Part shown: one piece after another, positions 25,480 through 33,467 of the stretch
Layout: every line of letters starts with the position of its first letter
Position numbering within the stretch: position 1 is the stretch's first letter
Assembly (NCBI GenBank): GCA_965214205.1
Contig: OZ243941.1
Span: 434,001-498,000, forward strand
Direction: 5' to 3'
From: G963663315 sp965214205
GTDB lineage: Bacteria > Pseudomonadota > Gammaproteobacteria > Arenicellales > Poriferihabitantaceae
Length of the DNA: 64,000 bases
Program-made: the position numbers and the translations under genes
The notes under the pieces: generated by a model
Databases searched by the model: none
Told to the model about the DNA's origin: nothing
The model's input: only the letters and a program-made list of their open reading frames with translations

Positions 25480-26112
25480 TCACTCCCCTTTCCTTGACTG
25501 CGCGGGTACGATGCCCCTTGATTCCAGTAACTTCATGATCATTTCAACGCACCCTTCGACGTCATTTTCCGAGGTATTGATCACCAGATCGGCGTTTACC
25601 GGCTCTTCGTAGGGCGATGAGATACCGGTAAAATCCGCGATCTCCCCCTTGCGCGCTCTTTGATACAGGCCCTTCACATCCCTGTCTTCACACACTTCCA
25701 GAGGGCACTGGCAGTAGATTTCTATGAAATCCCCGGTATGTTCAACCATCATCCTGACCCGTTGACGATCCGTCCTGAAAGGAGAAATGAACGCGGTTAA
25801 CGCAATCACCCCCGCCTCGATAAACAGCTTCGCCATCTGGCCGATCCGGCGAATATTCTCGGTTCGGTCCTCATGGGAAAAACCGAGGTCACCACACAGG
25901 CCATGGCGCACATTATCCCCATCAAAAACGAATGTCCGGCACCCCCTACGGAACAGCACCTCCTCAACGGCGTGCGCGAGAGTGGACTTGCCACTGCCTG
26001 ATAATCCGGTAAACCAGATGATCGCGCTGTGGTGGCCATTGAGTCGCTGCCGCCGGCTTCGGGTTACGGTCGGCTGATGCCATACGGCGTTGGGCGAACT
26101 GGGTTGCGGCAT
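25480..26112 (-). CDS. cysC: Adenylylsulfate kinase
   Basis: CysC phosphorylates adenosine 5'-phosphosulfate to PAPS. The 210-residue protein has WFTGLSGSGKSTLA (P-loop), DGDNVRHGLCGDLGFSHEDR, and FISPFRTDR followed by YCQCPLEVCEDRDVKGLY, as in CysC. ATG 26112 gives the usual N-terminus with VWHQPTVTRSRR; the longer frame to 26172 overlaps the ureohydrolase gene. It lies ten bases after that gene and is probably the last gene of that operon. No sulfate adenylyltransferase genes are in the window, and the reason for this grouping is unclear. Confidence 0.93.
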   Translation of the reverse strand: MPQPSSPNAVWHQPTVTRSRRQRLNGHHSAIIWFTGLSGSGKSTLAHAVEEVLFRRGCRTFVFDGDNVRHGLCGDLGFSHEDRTENIRRIGQMAKLFIEAGVIALTAFISPFRTDRQRVRMMVEHTGDFIEIYCQCPLEVCEDRDVKGLYQRARKGEIADFTGISSPYEEPVNADLVINTSENDVEGCVEMIMKLLESRGIVPAQSRKGE

Positions 26113-26122
26113 GGCGGTCAGG

Positions 26123-27091
26123 TCAGGCTGAACCAGCGCCGACCGTACCGGCCCGCGCTTTCGCGAGGACACACAGAATTTCGAACATCATGGTGGCGCC
26201 GACCAGCGCGGTATTGCCGCTGGGATCAAATGGCGGAGCCACTTCAACGACATCACCGCCGATCAGGTTCAGCCCGTCCAGTCCGCGAATCATCATCAGC
26301 GCCTCCGCAGTCGAATAGCCACCGACTTCCGGAGTGCCGGTGCCCGGCGCGAACACCGGATCGAGGGCATCCACATCAAAGCTGATATAGGTCGGACCGT
26401 CACCCACCACCTTCCTCGCTTCTTCAATCACGGCCTTGCAACCCATCTCGATATACTCCTCCATATAAATCACCCGCATACCGGAATCATGGCTGAACTT
26501 CCAGACATCAGGATCGTTCAATGAGCCGCGTATCCCGATCTGTATGGTCCGTTTCGGGTCAAGCAACCCCTCATCAACGGCAATCTTGAACGGCGCGCCA
26601 TGATGGAACTTCGATCCGAGGTAATCATCTCCGGTATCACAGTGCGCGTCGAAATGCACCATGCCAACCGGCTGGTCCTTCGCCAGCGCCCGGAAAATCG
26701 GCAGGGTAATGGAATGGTCCCCTCCGGCGGAAAGCGGAATGACGCCGGCCCCGACCACACGCTGATAAAACGCCTCAATCTCGTTGTGGCTACCTTCCAG
26801 CGTATAGGGCTTCTGCACCCAGGCATCGCCAATATCCCGTACCCTGCAAATCTCATGCGGGCTGACGCCAGTCGCCTGATTCATTTTCCTGATCAGGCTG
26901 GACTGGTTACGCATTTCCCTGGGGCCGTGACGGGCGCCCGGGCGATTGGTCACGCCGCCATCGAAAGGGACTCCGATTACGCCAATATCGACCTGCTCCA
27001 GATCTTCACTGTACGGACAACGAAAAAATGTCGGAATCCCGGTATAACGTGGTCGGGTAATGGGGTTTTGATACTCCGGGTAGTCGCTCAT
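26123..27091 (-). CDS. Agmatinase/guanidinobutyrase-family ureohydrolase
   Basis: This 322-residue binuclear manganese enzyme releases urea from a guanidino compound. Metal ligands are seen in GGDHSITLP (H126), HFDAHCDTGDD (D148, H150, D152) and SFDVDALDP (D239, D241). FAPGTGTPEVGGYSTAEAL is typical of agmatinase- and guanidinobutyrase-type members. Agmatine, 4-guanidinobutyrate or another guanidino acid is possible; sequence reading cannot choose. ATG 27091 overlaps the stop of the M20 hydrolase gene by four bases, so the two are coupled. Confidence 0.9.
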   Translation of the reverse strand: MSDYPEYQNPITRPRYTGIPTFFRCPYSEDLEQVDIGVIGVPFDGGVTNRPGARHGPREMRNQSSLIRKMNQATGVSPHEICRVRDIGDAWVQKPYTLEGSHNEIEAFYQRVVGAGVIPLSAGGDHSITLPIFRALAKDQPVGMVHFDAHCDTGDDYLGSKFHHGAPFKIAVDEGLLDPKRTIQIGIRGSLNDPDVWKFSHDSGMRVIYMEEYIEMGCKAVIEEARKVVGDGPTYISFDVDALDPVFAPGTGTPEVGGYSTAEALMMIRGLDGLNLIGGDVVEVAPPFDPSGNTALVGATMMFEILCVLAKARAGTVGAGSA

Positions 27092-28335
27092 TCGCCCGCC
27101 CCGGCCATGCCCATCATCGCATGCAGCAGAACATTGCAACCGGCTTCCAGGTCTTCCGGTGTCGCGGATTCTTCCTCATTGTGACTCAATCCTCCCGCAC
27201 AAGGCACAAAAATCATCGAGGTTGGAACCTTCTGGCATACCTGACAGGCATCATGGCCCGCGCCGGAAACGATTTTCTGATGATCATAGCCCAGCATTTC
27301 TGCCGCTTTTGACACTTCTGCGATGCAGTCCGGATCAAACCGCACCGGAGGCTTGCACCAGATTTCTTCGCTCTTGATCTCAAGGTCATGATCTCTGGCA
27401 ACCGTCTCAACCCAACTCGCCAGAGAGGCAGACATTTGTTTGAGCACATCATCATCCGGGTGACGGAAATCGACGGTCAGTGTGACTTCGCCAGCAATGG
27501 TATTGCGCGAGTTGGGGGAAACCGAGATTTCTCCCACCGTACCCACCGCATCAGGCGCATGGTCAAGCGCGATACCCTGAATCGCCTGGATCAGGACGGC
27601 TGCACCGACCAGCGCATCCCTTCGTCCAACCATCGGTGTCGGCCCCGCATGGGCATCCTGTCCGTAAAGAGCAATGTCAAACCAGCGCTGGCCTTGCCCC
27701 CCGGTAACCACGCCCACCTGGTCCCCGTCCCGCTCCAGAATCGGACCCTGTTCGATATGCGCTTCGAATAACGCCGTCATCGGGTGGTCGCCGCACTCCT
27801 GTGAACCCACGTAACCGATTCGCTCCAGTTCCTGTTTGATGGTCCTGCCATCGGTATCTTCTCGCGACCAGGCATATTCCTTTTCAAACAACCCTGCGAA
27901 AACCCCGGAAGCGATCATGGCGGGCGCAAATCTGGAGCCTTCCTCATTGGTCCACATTACGATTTCCACCGGCGCCCGGGTCGCGATATGGTTTCGGTTC
28001 AGGGTGCGTACCACTTCGAGGGCGGCCAGAACCCCGTAAACCCCGTCGAATTTGCCACCATGCGGCTGGGTATCGAGATGGCTGCCAGCGCAAACCGGCG
28101 GTAACTCGTTATCAGTCCCCGCCCGCCGGGCAAATATATTGCCCATGTCGTCTATCGTGATGCTCAAGCCTTCCGCTTCGCACCATCGTATGAACAGATC
28201 CCGGCCTTGCTTGTCCTCATCCGTCAAGGCCAGTCGACAGGAGCCTCCTCTCTCCCCCGGCCCGATCTGCGCCATGGTCATGATGCTGTCCCACAGGCGC
28301 TGGCCGTCAACCCGCAGATTTTGTATGGTAGTCAT
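27088..28335 (-). CDS. M20-family Zn-dependent amidohydrolase (N-carbamoyl-L-amino acid hydrolase / allantoate amidohydrolase type)
   Basis: This 415-residue enzyme belongs to the group that hydrolyses N-carbamoyl amino acids, 3-ureidopropionate or allantoate. Metal-binding motifs are GSHLDTQPHGGKFDGVYG (H86, D97), TNEEGSRF (E131, E132) and FEAHIEQGP, with the C-terminal PCAGGLSHNEEE. The dimerisation-domain sequence GQDAHAGPTPM is typical. Next to a deiminase-like enzyme, its natural substrate may be a ureido (N-carbamoyl) product. It starts at ATG 28335, 21 bases after the deiminase-like gene. Confidence 0.88.
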   Translation of the reverse strand: MTTIQNLRVDGQRLWDSIMTMAQIGPGERGGSCRLALTDEDKQGRDLFIRWCEAEGLSITIDDMGNIFARRAGTDNELPPVCAGSHLDTQPHGGKFDGVYGVLAALEVVRTLNRNHIATRAPVEIVMWTNEEGSRFAPAMIASGVFAGLFEKEYAWSREDTDGRTIKQELERIGYVGSQECGDHPMTALFEAHIEQGPILERDGDQVGVVTGGQGQRWFDIALYGQDAHAGPTPMVGRRDALVGAAVLIQAIQGIALDHAPDAVGTVGEISVSPNSRNTIAGEVTLTVDFRHPDDDVLKQMSASLASWVETVARDHDLEIKSEEIWCKPPVRFDPDCIAEVSKAAEMLGYDHQKIVSGAGHDACQVCQKVPTSMIFVPCAGGLSHNEEESATPEDLEAGCNVLLHAMMGMAGAGE

Positions 28336-28356
28336 AAAATTGGTATCCTTAAAGTA

Positions 28357-29253
28357 TCAGACCGATTCACGGCGCAACGCCTGACACAGGCAATGCACCC
28401 CCCCACCGTTGAGAGTGTACATCGACATGTCGGGAGCGAATACCTGATAACCCAGCGAGCGCAGTTTCTTATTCAGCCCGACGCTGCTCGACATCGACAA
28501 CACCTTTTTGTTGCCAAGAGCGACCAGATTAACGCCCAGGTCTTTGGCCTCCCTGAAGCTCACATCGACAAAATCAAAGCCTTTCTTTTTCAGCCAGTCA
28601 ATCAGCCATCCTTCCAGCGCATCCAGGCAGGTCACCACGAGTTTTTCGTCCAGCGGAACCACCAGGCCATCCGTATGAACAAAAAGCGCGGGAATCGGCG
28701 CCACCTCACAATCCCAACCCTCGGCGCGAACAAAGTCGGCAACCTGCTCAGCCCCCGCCTGTTCGGAACGCTCTCCGCCATAGCCGATCAAAACTGTGCC
28801 GGGTTCGAGAATAACGAAATCCCCGCCCTCAAAATGTCCGGCCGTGGCATAATTCCAGATCGGAATGTTATTCTGCTGATAAAACCGGATGGCGGTGACG
28901 TAATCGGCGCGACGGCACTTCAATTGCATGTGGCAGATCAACGCGCCCCACGGTGTCATGGCGCTGGAATCCCGGGCGAAAAAATTCCGATGCAAAACCG
29001 GATCAGCGTCCAGATAGTGGCAGGTGACACCCGCTTCTTCCTCATAGATTCGCACCATTTCCTGATGCTGTTCAAGAGCGACCTCAAAATCAAATTCGAC
29101 ACCCGTCTTGTGCATATTACCGAGTGTGCGCCGAGTCAACGGCCCGGCATTGACCCACCGGAAATAATCGGGTTTCCCCAGCAATACATCGGTCAATACG
29201 CCATAGTCATTGTCAATGCCCCAATAATCGGGAGAACGCTGTTCGTTTGTCAC
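28357..29253 (-). CDS. Arginine deiminase/dimethylargininase superfamily hydrolase
   Basis: The 298-residue protein has the guanidino-modifying-enzyme signature in order: FFARDSSAMTPWG (R94, D95), GHFEGGDF (E142, D145), FVHTDG (H193, D195) and a C-terminal catalytic cysteine in GGGVHCLCQ (C288). Family members attack the guanidino or ureido carbon of arginine, methylated arginine, citrulline or agmatine. It is shorter than ArcA (about 400 residues), so a citrullinase or dimethylargininase-like role is more likely. The start is GTG 29253, with GGAAAAAG just upstream. It is the first gene of the operon and diverges from a betaine-type transporter. Confidence 0.85.
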   Translation of the reverse strand: MTNEQRSPDYWGIDNDYGVLTDVLLGKPDYFRWVNAGPLTRRTLGNMHKTGVEFDFEVALEQHQEMVRIYEEEAGVTCHYLDADPVLHRNFFARDSSAMTPWGALICHMQLKCRRADYVTAIRFYQQNNIPIWNYATAGHFEGGDFVILEPGTVLIGYGGERSEQAGAEQVADFVRAEGWDCEVAPIPALFVHTDGLVVPLDEKLVVTCLDALEGWLIDWLKKKGFDFVDVSFREAKDLGVNLVALGNKKVLSMSSSVGLNKKLRSLGYQVFAPDMSMYTLNGGGVHCLCQALRRESV

Positions 29254-29550
29254 CTTTTTCCAATCCTGTGTTGTTCGGGTTCAATAGGTATGAGACTCAT
29301 CAGAAAGTCTGCGCGAGTCGCCGATAATACTCCATCAGCGCCCCAATCTACAATTTCATTTGATAAAACACGATAAAATGACTTGCCGATCTATACTGAT
29401 TGCTTTTACACTCCGGTCATTGGTCAAAATAATGGGATAATGTGTTATATGAAATGTTAACCGGACAAGTGAATCCGGTATTTCCATTACCGACCGGGAT
29501 TTTTTGAATCACAACTATTTACCAAAATATCACAAAGCTGGAGTACAGAA
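29254..29550. promoter_or_regulatory. Divergent regulatory region between catabolic operon and transporter operon
   Basis: This 297-base gene-free region separates the deiminase-like gene (minus) from the transporter binding-protein gene (plus). A plausible sigma70 promoter for the transporter is TTTACA (29405-29410), a 17-base spacer and AATAAT (29428-29433). A leader of about 110 bases follows and contains an ACCGGA...TCCGGT inverted repeat (29460-29479). The region is visibly AT-rich. No regulator gene lies beside it. Confidence 0.45.
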
Positions 29551-30507
29551 ATGAAGAAAGCAAACAAGAAACTCGTCGGAGCGCTGATTGCCAGCGCGAT
29601 GGGAGTGAGCGGTACCGCCCAGGCGGCCGATATCGTTATCGGTGTGCCGAACTGGCCTACCGTGGCCATGACCGCGGATGTCCTGAAGGTGGTCATCGAG
29701 GATAACTTCGGACTCGAAGTGGAATTGCAGAACGGCACCAACCCGATCATATTCGAGGCGATGGATAGCGGTTCCATGCATGTGCACCCGGAAGTCTGGA
29801 TGCCCAATCAGGTCAACCTGAACAATACCTACGTTCAGGAGAAAGGCACGGTAGCCATGAACCCGAACTATGTGGGCGGCCCGCAGGCGATGTGTGTGAC
29901 CGCTGGCACCGCAAAGAATACCGGTATCAAGGCGCTGTCCGAGCTGGCTGACCCGGAAATGGCGGCCAATTTCGACAAGGACGGCAACGGTATGGGTGAT
30001 ATCTGGATTGGCGCTCCCGGCTGGGCTTCAACCAATATCGAGAAGATCCGCGCAAAAAGCTATGGCTACGATACCACTATGGACCTTCGGGAAATGGACG
30101 AAACCCTGGCTTTGGCTGAAGTGGACGCCGCGATCGCGAAAGGGGAGAACATCGTATTCTTCTGCTATAAGCCGCATCACATGTTCACCCTGTATGACCT
30201 GGTGATTCTGGAAGAGCCCGCGGCTGATGAATCTCAGTGGACGCTCATTCAGCCGACCGATGATCCCGACTGGCTGGAAAAATCCAGCGCGCCCACAGCC
30301 TGGCCGGTGGCCCAGCTGCATATTCACTATGCGACCAGCCTGAAGGACTCTCATCCTGCGGTAGCGTCATTGCTTCATAACGTAGCGCTGGATGGAGATT
30401 CGTTGTCCGACTGGGCTTACGCGATTATTGTCGACAAAGTCGATAACGCCGAGTATGCGAAACAGTGGGTGATGGATAACGCCGACCTTGTAAATTCATG
30501 GTTATAG
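29551..30507 (+). CDS. Glycine betaine-type (OpuAC/ProX family) ABC transporter substrate-binding protein
   Basis: This 318-residue periplasmic protein begins with a signal peptide (cleavage likely after GTAQA, residue 25), then ADIVIGVPNWPTVAMTADVLKVVIEDNFG, typical of the quaternary-ammonium-binding OpuAC domain. Features such as EVWMPNQ and GAPGWASTN supply tryptophans of the kind that cage trimethylammonium groups. The ligand may be glycine betaine, proline betaine, choline or an analogue such as an arginine-derived betaine, but I cannot tell which. A ribosome site (GGAG) lies at 29540-29543. A strong terminator follows, so this gene may be made in excess over its ATPase and permease. Confidence 0.92.
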   Translation: MKKANKKLVGALIASAMGVSGTAQAADIVIGVPNWPTVAMTADVLKVVIEDNFGLEVELQNGTNPIIFEAMDSGSMHVHPEVWMPNQVNLNNTYVQEKGTVAMNPNYVGGPQAMCVTAGTAKNTGIKALSELADPEMAANFDKDGNGMGDIWIGAPGWASTNIEKIRAKSYGYDTTMDLREMDETLALAEVDAAIAKGENIVFFCYKPHHMFTLYDLVILEEPAADESQWTLIQPTDDPDWLEKSSAPTAWPVAQLHIHYATSLKDSHPAVASLLHNVALDGDSLSDWAYAIIVDKVDNAEYAKQWVMDNADLVNSWL

Positions 30508-30534
30508 TCAACAGCAACAGGCTGTTTTGAATGG

Positions 30535-30572
30535 ACGGGTGACACAGTAACGTGTGTCGCCCGTTTTTCTTT
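30535..30572 (+). terminator. Intrinsic terminator/attenuator after the betaine-type binding-protein gene
   Basis: ACGGGTGACACA pairs with TGTGTCGCCCGT around a short loop (30535-30563, one internal mismatch), and TTTTTCTTT follows. This is a convincing Rho-independent terminator. Read-through would supply the downstream ATPase and permease genes at a lower level. It also rules out the upstream start at 30554 for the ATPase. Confidence 0.85.
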
Positions 30573-30613
30573 CAGGGTTGCAGACTTGTCCAGTGGGGGA
30601 TACCGTGCAAGAC

Positions 30614-31660
30614 ATGAACAGAGAAGTCATACGTCTGGATGATGTATGGAAAATATTCGGTGAGCGCGCCGATGAGGCCATGCAGGCCGTGAAGAATGAA
30701 GGGTTGTCAAAAACCGAAGTGCTTGAACAGTACAGCTGTGTAATCGGTGTCGCGAAGTGCACGTTCGAAGTCAATTATGGTGAGATTTTCTGTGTAATGG
30801 GACTGTCGGGATCCGGCAAATCAACCATGGTCAGACATCTTAACCGATTGCTCGAACCGACCTCCGGCCAGATCAACGTGCTTGGCAAGGACATGATGGC
30901 GCTGAATGAAACCGAGTTGCGTCAAATGAGGGCGGCGCATATCGGAATGGTTTTTCAGCACATGGCGCTGTTTCCGCACCGTACAGTGCGCGATAACGTC
31001 GCGTTTCCGCTGCAAGTGCAGGGAGAACCGAAGTCAAGGCGATGGGAAGAATCCCAGCGTTGTCTCAGTATGGTCAACCTGGATGGATTTGAAGATCGTT
31101 ACCCGAGGGAGCTGTCAGGAGGAATGCAACAGCGCGTCGGTCTGGCCCGGGCGCTGGCTTCGGATCCGGAGGTCTTGTTGATGGACGAGCCATTTTCGGC
31201 GCTCGACCCGCTGATTCGACGCCAGTTGCAGGAACAGTTCATGGCGTTGTCGGCCGATCTCGGCAAAACAACAGTCTTCATTACCCATGATCTGGATGAA
31301 GCCATCCGGATAGGCAACCGGATCGCAATCATGAAGGACGGCGTGATCGTCCAGATTGGAACCCCGGAAGAAATCGTAACCAATCCGATTGATGATTATG
31401 TGACCGATTTCGTCGAGGGCATTTCTACTTTGAAATTGATTTTTGCCCATACGATCATGGTGAAAATGGACGAATATCAACTCGAGCGGGGAGATGATTT
31501 GTCGAAGTCGCCGAGAACGCCGCATGACACCGATCTTTCCGGATTGATCGACCTGTCCGCGACTACCGATCAACCTATCGTCATTACAGATGACGGCAAA
31601 GATGTCGGAGTGGTCAACAAAACAACACTTCTCAAAGGCATAAAAGGGGGTGACAACTGA
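30614..31660 (+). CDS. Glycine betaine/proline betaine-type ABC transporter ATP-binding protein
   Basis: The 348-residue ATPase belongs to the ProV/OpuAA group. Walker A is GLSGSGKST, the signature LSGGMQQRVGLARAL, Walker B LLMDEPFSALDP and the H-loop FITHDLDEA. The N-terminus includes the family-specific WKIFGERADEAMQ segment, and the C-terminus after residue 270 resembles a degenerate CBS regulatory part (QPIVITDDGKDVGVVNKTTLLKGI). ATG 30614 fits the family; an upstream frame would start inside the terminator. Its stop overlaps the permease ATG by one base. Confidence 0.93.
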   Translation: MNREVIRLDDVWKIFGERADEAMQAVKNEGLSKTEVLEQYSCVIGVAKCTFEVNYGEIFCVMGLSGSGKSTMVRHLNRLLEPTSGQINVLGKDMMALNETELRQMRAAHIGMVFQHMALFPHRTVRDNVAFPLQVQGEPKSRRWEESQRCLSMVNLDGFEDRYPRELSGGMQQRVGLARALASDPEVLLMDEPFSALDPLIRRQLQEQFMALSADLGKTTVFITHDLDEAIRIGNRIAIMKDGVIVQIGTPEEIVTNPIDDYVTDFVEGISTLKLIFAHTIMVKMDEYQLERGDDLSKSPRTPHDTDLSGLIDLSATTDQPIVITDDGKDVGVVNKTTLLKGIKGGDN

Positions 31661-33204
31661 TGAAAGAAACCGGAATTGTGCCTGAGGCAAACACACTGGG
31701 GAGCTCGGTGAAGGATTTTGTCGGAAGCGGTGAATCCTACTATGAAAAGGAGTTTGACAAGATCCAGTCTGCGACGAAATTTCCGTGGAGCTGGAATACG
31801 ATGTCTGCTGTGGCCGGCCCTTTCTGGGGCGCGTCGAGAGGACTGTGGGGGTATTTCTGGACTTTCATGGTACTCGAAATTCTCGCGTTCGTGCAGATCG
31901 GTAAGGGGCTGTGGGGTCAACTTGGAGCGGAAAAACTGGCCAGGGCGGAAAAACTGACCGAAAAGTATACCGAAACACTGGCCCAGGCGGATGTCGCAAA
32001 GGCGGCGGGAGAAGCCGGAGCGGACGCCATTTACACGCGCGCTGAAAACCTGAAAAAAGTGATTGACCGTCTGGTTGAAGAAGCCGCGGAGGCTTCGACC
32101 GGGGCGATTGGCTACCTGATCACCGGCATCGCGCTGTTTATTGTTTTCAGGGCGGTGCAGGGTTTTTACGCGAATATCAGATATGAGAAACAATATCTGG
32201 TCTGGCGGGCCGAGCCGAAAACCACCCTGTCCGGTTTTAATTGGCTCTGGGCCGGGTTTAGCGGATTGCTTTGGCTGGCGATTGTTCCCCTGACCCTGTA
32301 CAAGTTCACGGTCGGGAAAATAGCCCCTGCCCTGACCCCTTATGTGGGACTGTTTCCGGTCGAGAAAAAACAATACTTTTCACCGATCTCCACCTGGATG
32401 GATGACGGGTTCGACACGATCTCCCTTCGATTCGGGGACGTTTTCGACGGCGTGGTCGTAACCATAAGAGCCGTACTGGATGGCCTTGAAACAGTATTTG
32501 TCGACACTCCCTGGCCAGTTGTAATGACCGTCATACTGGTTACCGCATGGCGATTGGCCGGCCCGCGGGTCGCCATATTCTCTGCGGCTTCGCTGGCTTA
32601 TCTCGGTCTGTGCGGGTTATGGGAGACCAGTATGATCACGGTCGCGCTCCTGGGGGCCGCCGCCTTTTTATGCCTGTTGATCGGTATTCCTCTCGGCATC
32701 TGGTTCGGCAAGAGTCAGCGCGCCTACAACGCCGCCCTTCCGGTTCTCGATTTCATGCAGACCATGCCGGCGTTCGTGTATCTGATTCCGATCATCGCTT
32801 TCTTCGGCACCGGCAAGCCGCCCGGCGTACTGGCCACCCTGATTTTCGGTATGCCGCCGGTAGTCAGGCTGACCGCTCTGGGAATGCGCGGCGTTCCGGA
32901 AAACACCAAGGAGGCGGCAATCGCATTCGGCGCCACCAAGTGGGAATTGATGAGGGACGTTGAAATCCCCCTGGCGATGCCGTCCATCATGACCGGGATC
33001 AACCAGACCATATTGATGTGTCTGTCGATGGTGGTGATCGCGTCATTGATCGGCGCCAAGGGTCTCGGTCAGGATGTGCTGGTGGCGCTGCAATACGCAG
33101 CCAAGGGACAGGGCATGCTGGCGGGCCTCGCGATTCTGTTTGTCGCCATGGTGATTGACCGCATCATCCAGGGGCACTACCGCAGATCCACCCAGGGGCA
33201 GTGA
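31660..33204 (+). CDS. Betaine-type ABC transporter permease with long N-terminal extension
   Basis: The 514-residue permease is much longer than ProW (about 350). Residues 250-510 match the ProW membrane domain, with the EAA loop EAAIAFGATKWELMRDVEIPLAMPSIMTGINQ. The first 240 residues are an extension: FPWSWNTMSAVAGPFWGASRGLWGYFW resembles small membrane domains of unknown function, an Ala/Glu/Lys-rich segment at about 88-150 is probably helical or coiled, and further hydrophobic segments follow. Osmosensing or assembly roles can be imagined but are unsupported. It overlaps the ATPase gene by one base. Confidence 0.9.
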   Translation: MKETGIVPEANTLGSSVKDFVGSGESYYEKEFDKIQSATKFPWSWNTMSAVAGPFWGASRGLWGYFWTFMVLEILAFVQIGKGLWGQLGAEKLARAEKLTEKYTETLAQADVAKAAGEAGADAIYTRAENLKKVIDRLVEEAAEASTGAIGYLITGIALFIVFRAVQGFYANIRYEKQYLVWRAEPKTTLSGFNWLWAGFSGLLWLAIVPLTLYKFTVGKIAPALTPYVGLFPVEKKQYFSPISTWMDDGFDTISLRFGDVFDGVVVTIRAVLDGLETVFVDTPWPVVMTVILVTAWRLAGPRVAIFSAASLAYLGLCGLWETSMITVALLGAAAFLCLLIGIPLGIWFGKSQRAYNAALPVLDFMQTMPAFVYLIPIIAFFGTGKPPGVLATLIFGMPPVVRLTALGMRGVPENTKEAAIAFGATKWELMRDVEIPLAMPSIMTGINQTILMCLSMVVIASLIGAKGLGQDVLVALQYAAKGQGMLAGLAILFVAMVIDRIIQGHYRRSTQGQ

Positions 33205-33235
33205 CCCTTCATGCGAAACAAGTGACGCCCGATGC

Positions 33236-33281
33236 GCTCACTCCCCCAGGGGAGTGAGCGGGCGCTACGGTGGGGCGCCCC
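33236..33281. repeat. Palindromic sequences between convergent genes
   Basis: GCTCACTCCCC-CA-GGGGAGTGAGC is a perfect 11-base inverted repeat (33236-33259), followed by GGGCGC and the palindrome GGGGCGCCCC at 33272-33281. It lies between the permease and the convergent small membrane gene. The second part resembles the CCCCTAC-type repeat at 25440-25452. It could end transcription from both sides but lacks a clear T-tract. Confidence 0.6.
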
Positions 33282-33460
33282 TACACGGCGAGAATCAGGA
33301 AAAACACAAAAAGCGCCACTAGTCCAACCGGGATCAGCGCCCCGGCCCAGTCTTTGGGCGCGTCCTTGTCCTGTTCCAGCCGGGGTTTGATCGCGGGCAG
33401 GAACCAGAACAGCAACACGACCATGAAAATGCCGATAACCACTTTTTCCCAGGTATCCAT
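33281..33460 (-). CDS. Small membrane protein (59 residues) downstream of the molybdoenzyme
   Basis: A 59-codon frame starts at ATG 33460, seven bases after the molybdoenzyme stop. It encodes two hydrophobic helices, VVIGIFMVVLLFWFLPAI (about 7-24) and LIPVGLVALFVFFLILAV (about 42-59), joined by a charged loop KPRLEQDKDAPKDWAG. The clean two-helix pattern, a stop straight after the second helix and the close spacing argue for a real gene. I do not know the family. It may anchor or assist the molybdoenzyme, or belong to an electron-transfer chain; neither is shown by sequence. Confidence 0.7.
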   Translation of the reverse strand: MDTWEKVVIGIFMVVLLFWFLPAIKPRLEQDKDAPKDWAGALIPVGLVALFVFFLILAV

Positions 33461-33467
33461 TTTCTGA

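Noticed and set aside
28207..29376. Plus-strand ORF of 389 codons opposite the deiminase-like gene
   Set aside because: It lies antisense to a gene with clear family motifs, and its sequence has no recognisable protein features. It is a by-product of GC-rich codon use on the other strand.
30554..30613. Upstream start for the betaine-type ATPase
   Set aside because: This start lies inside the terminator hairpin at 30535-30572; ATG 30614 gives the normal N-terminus.
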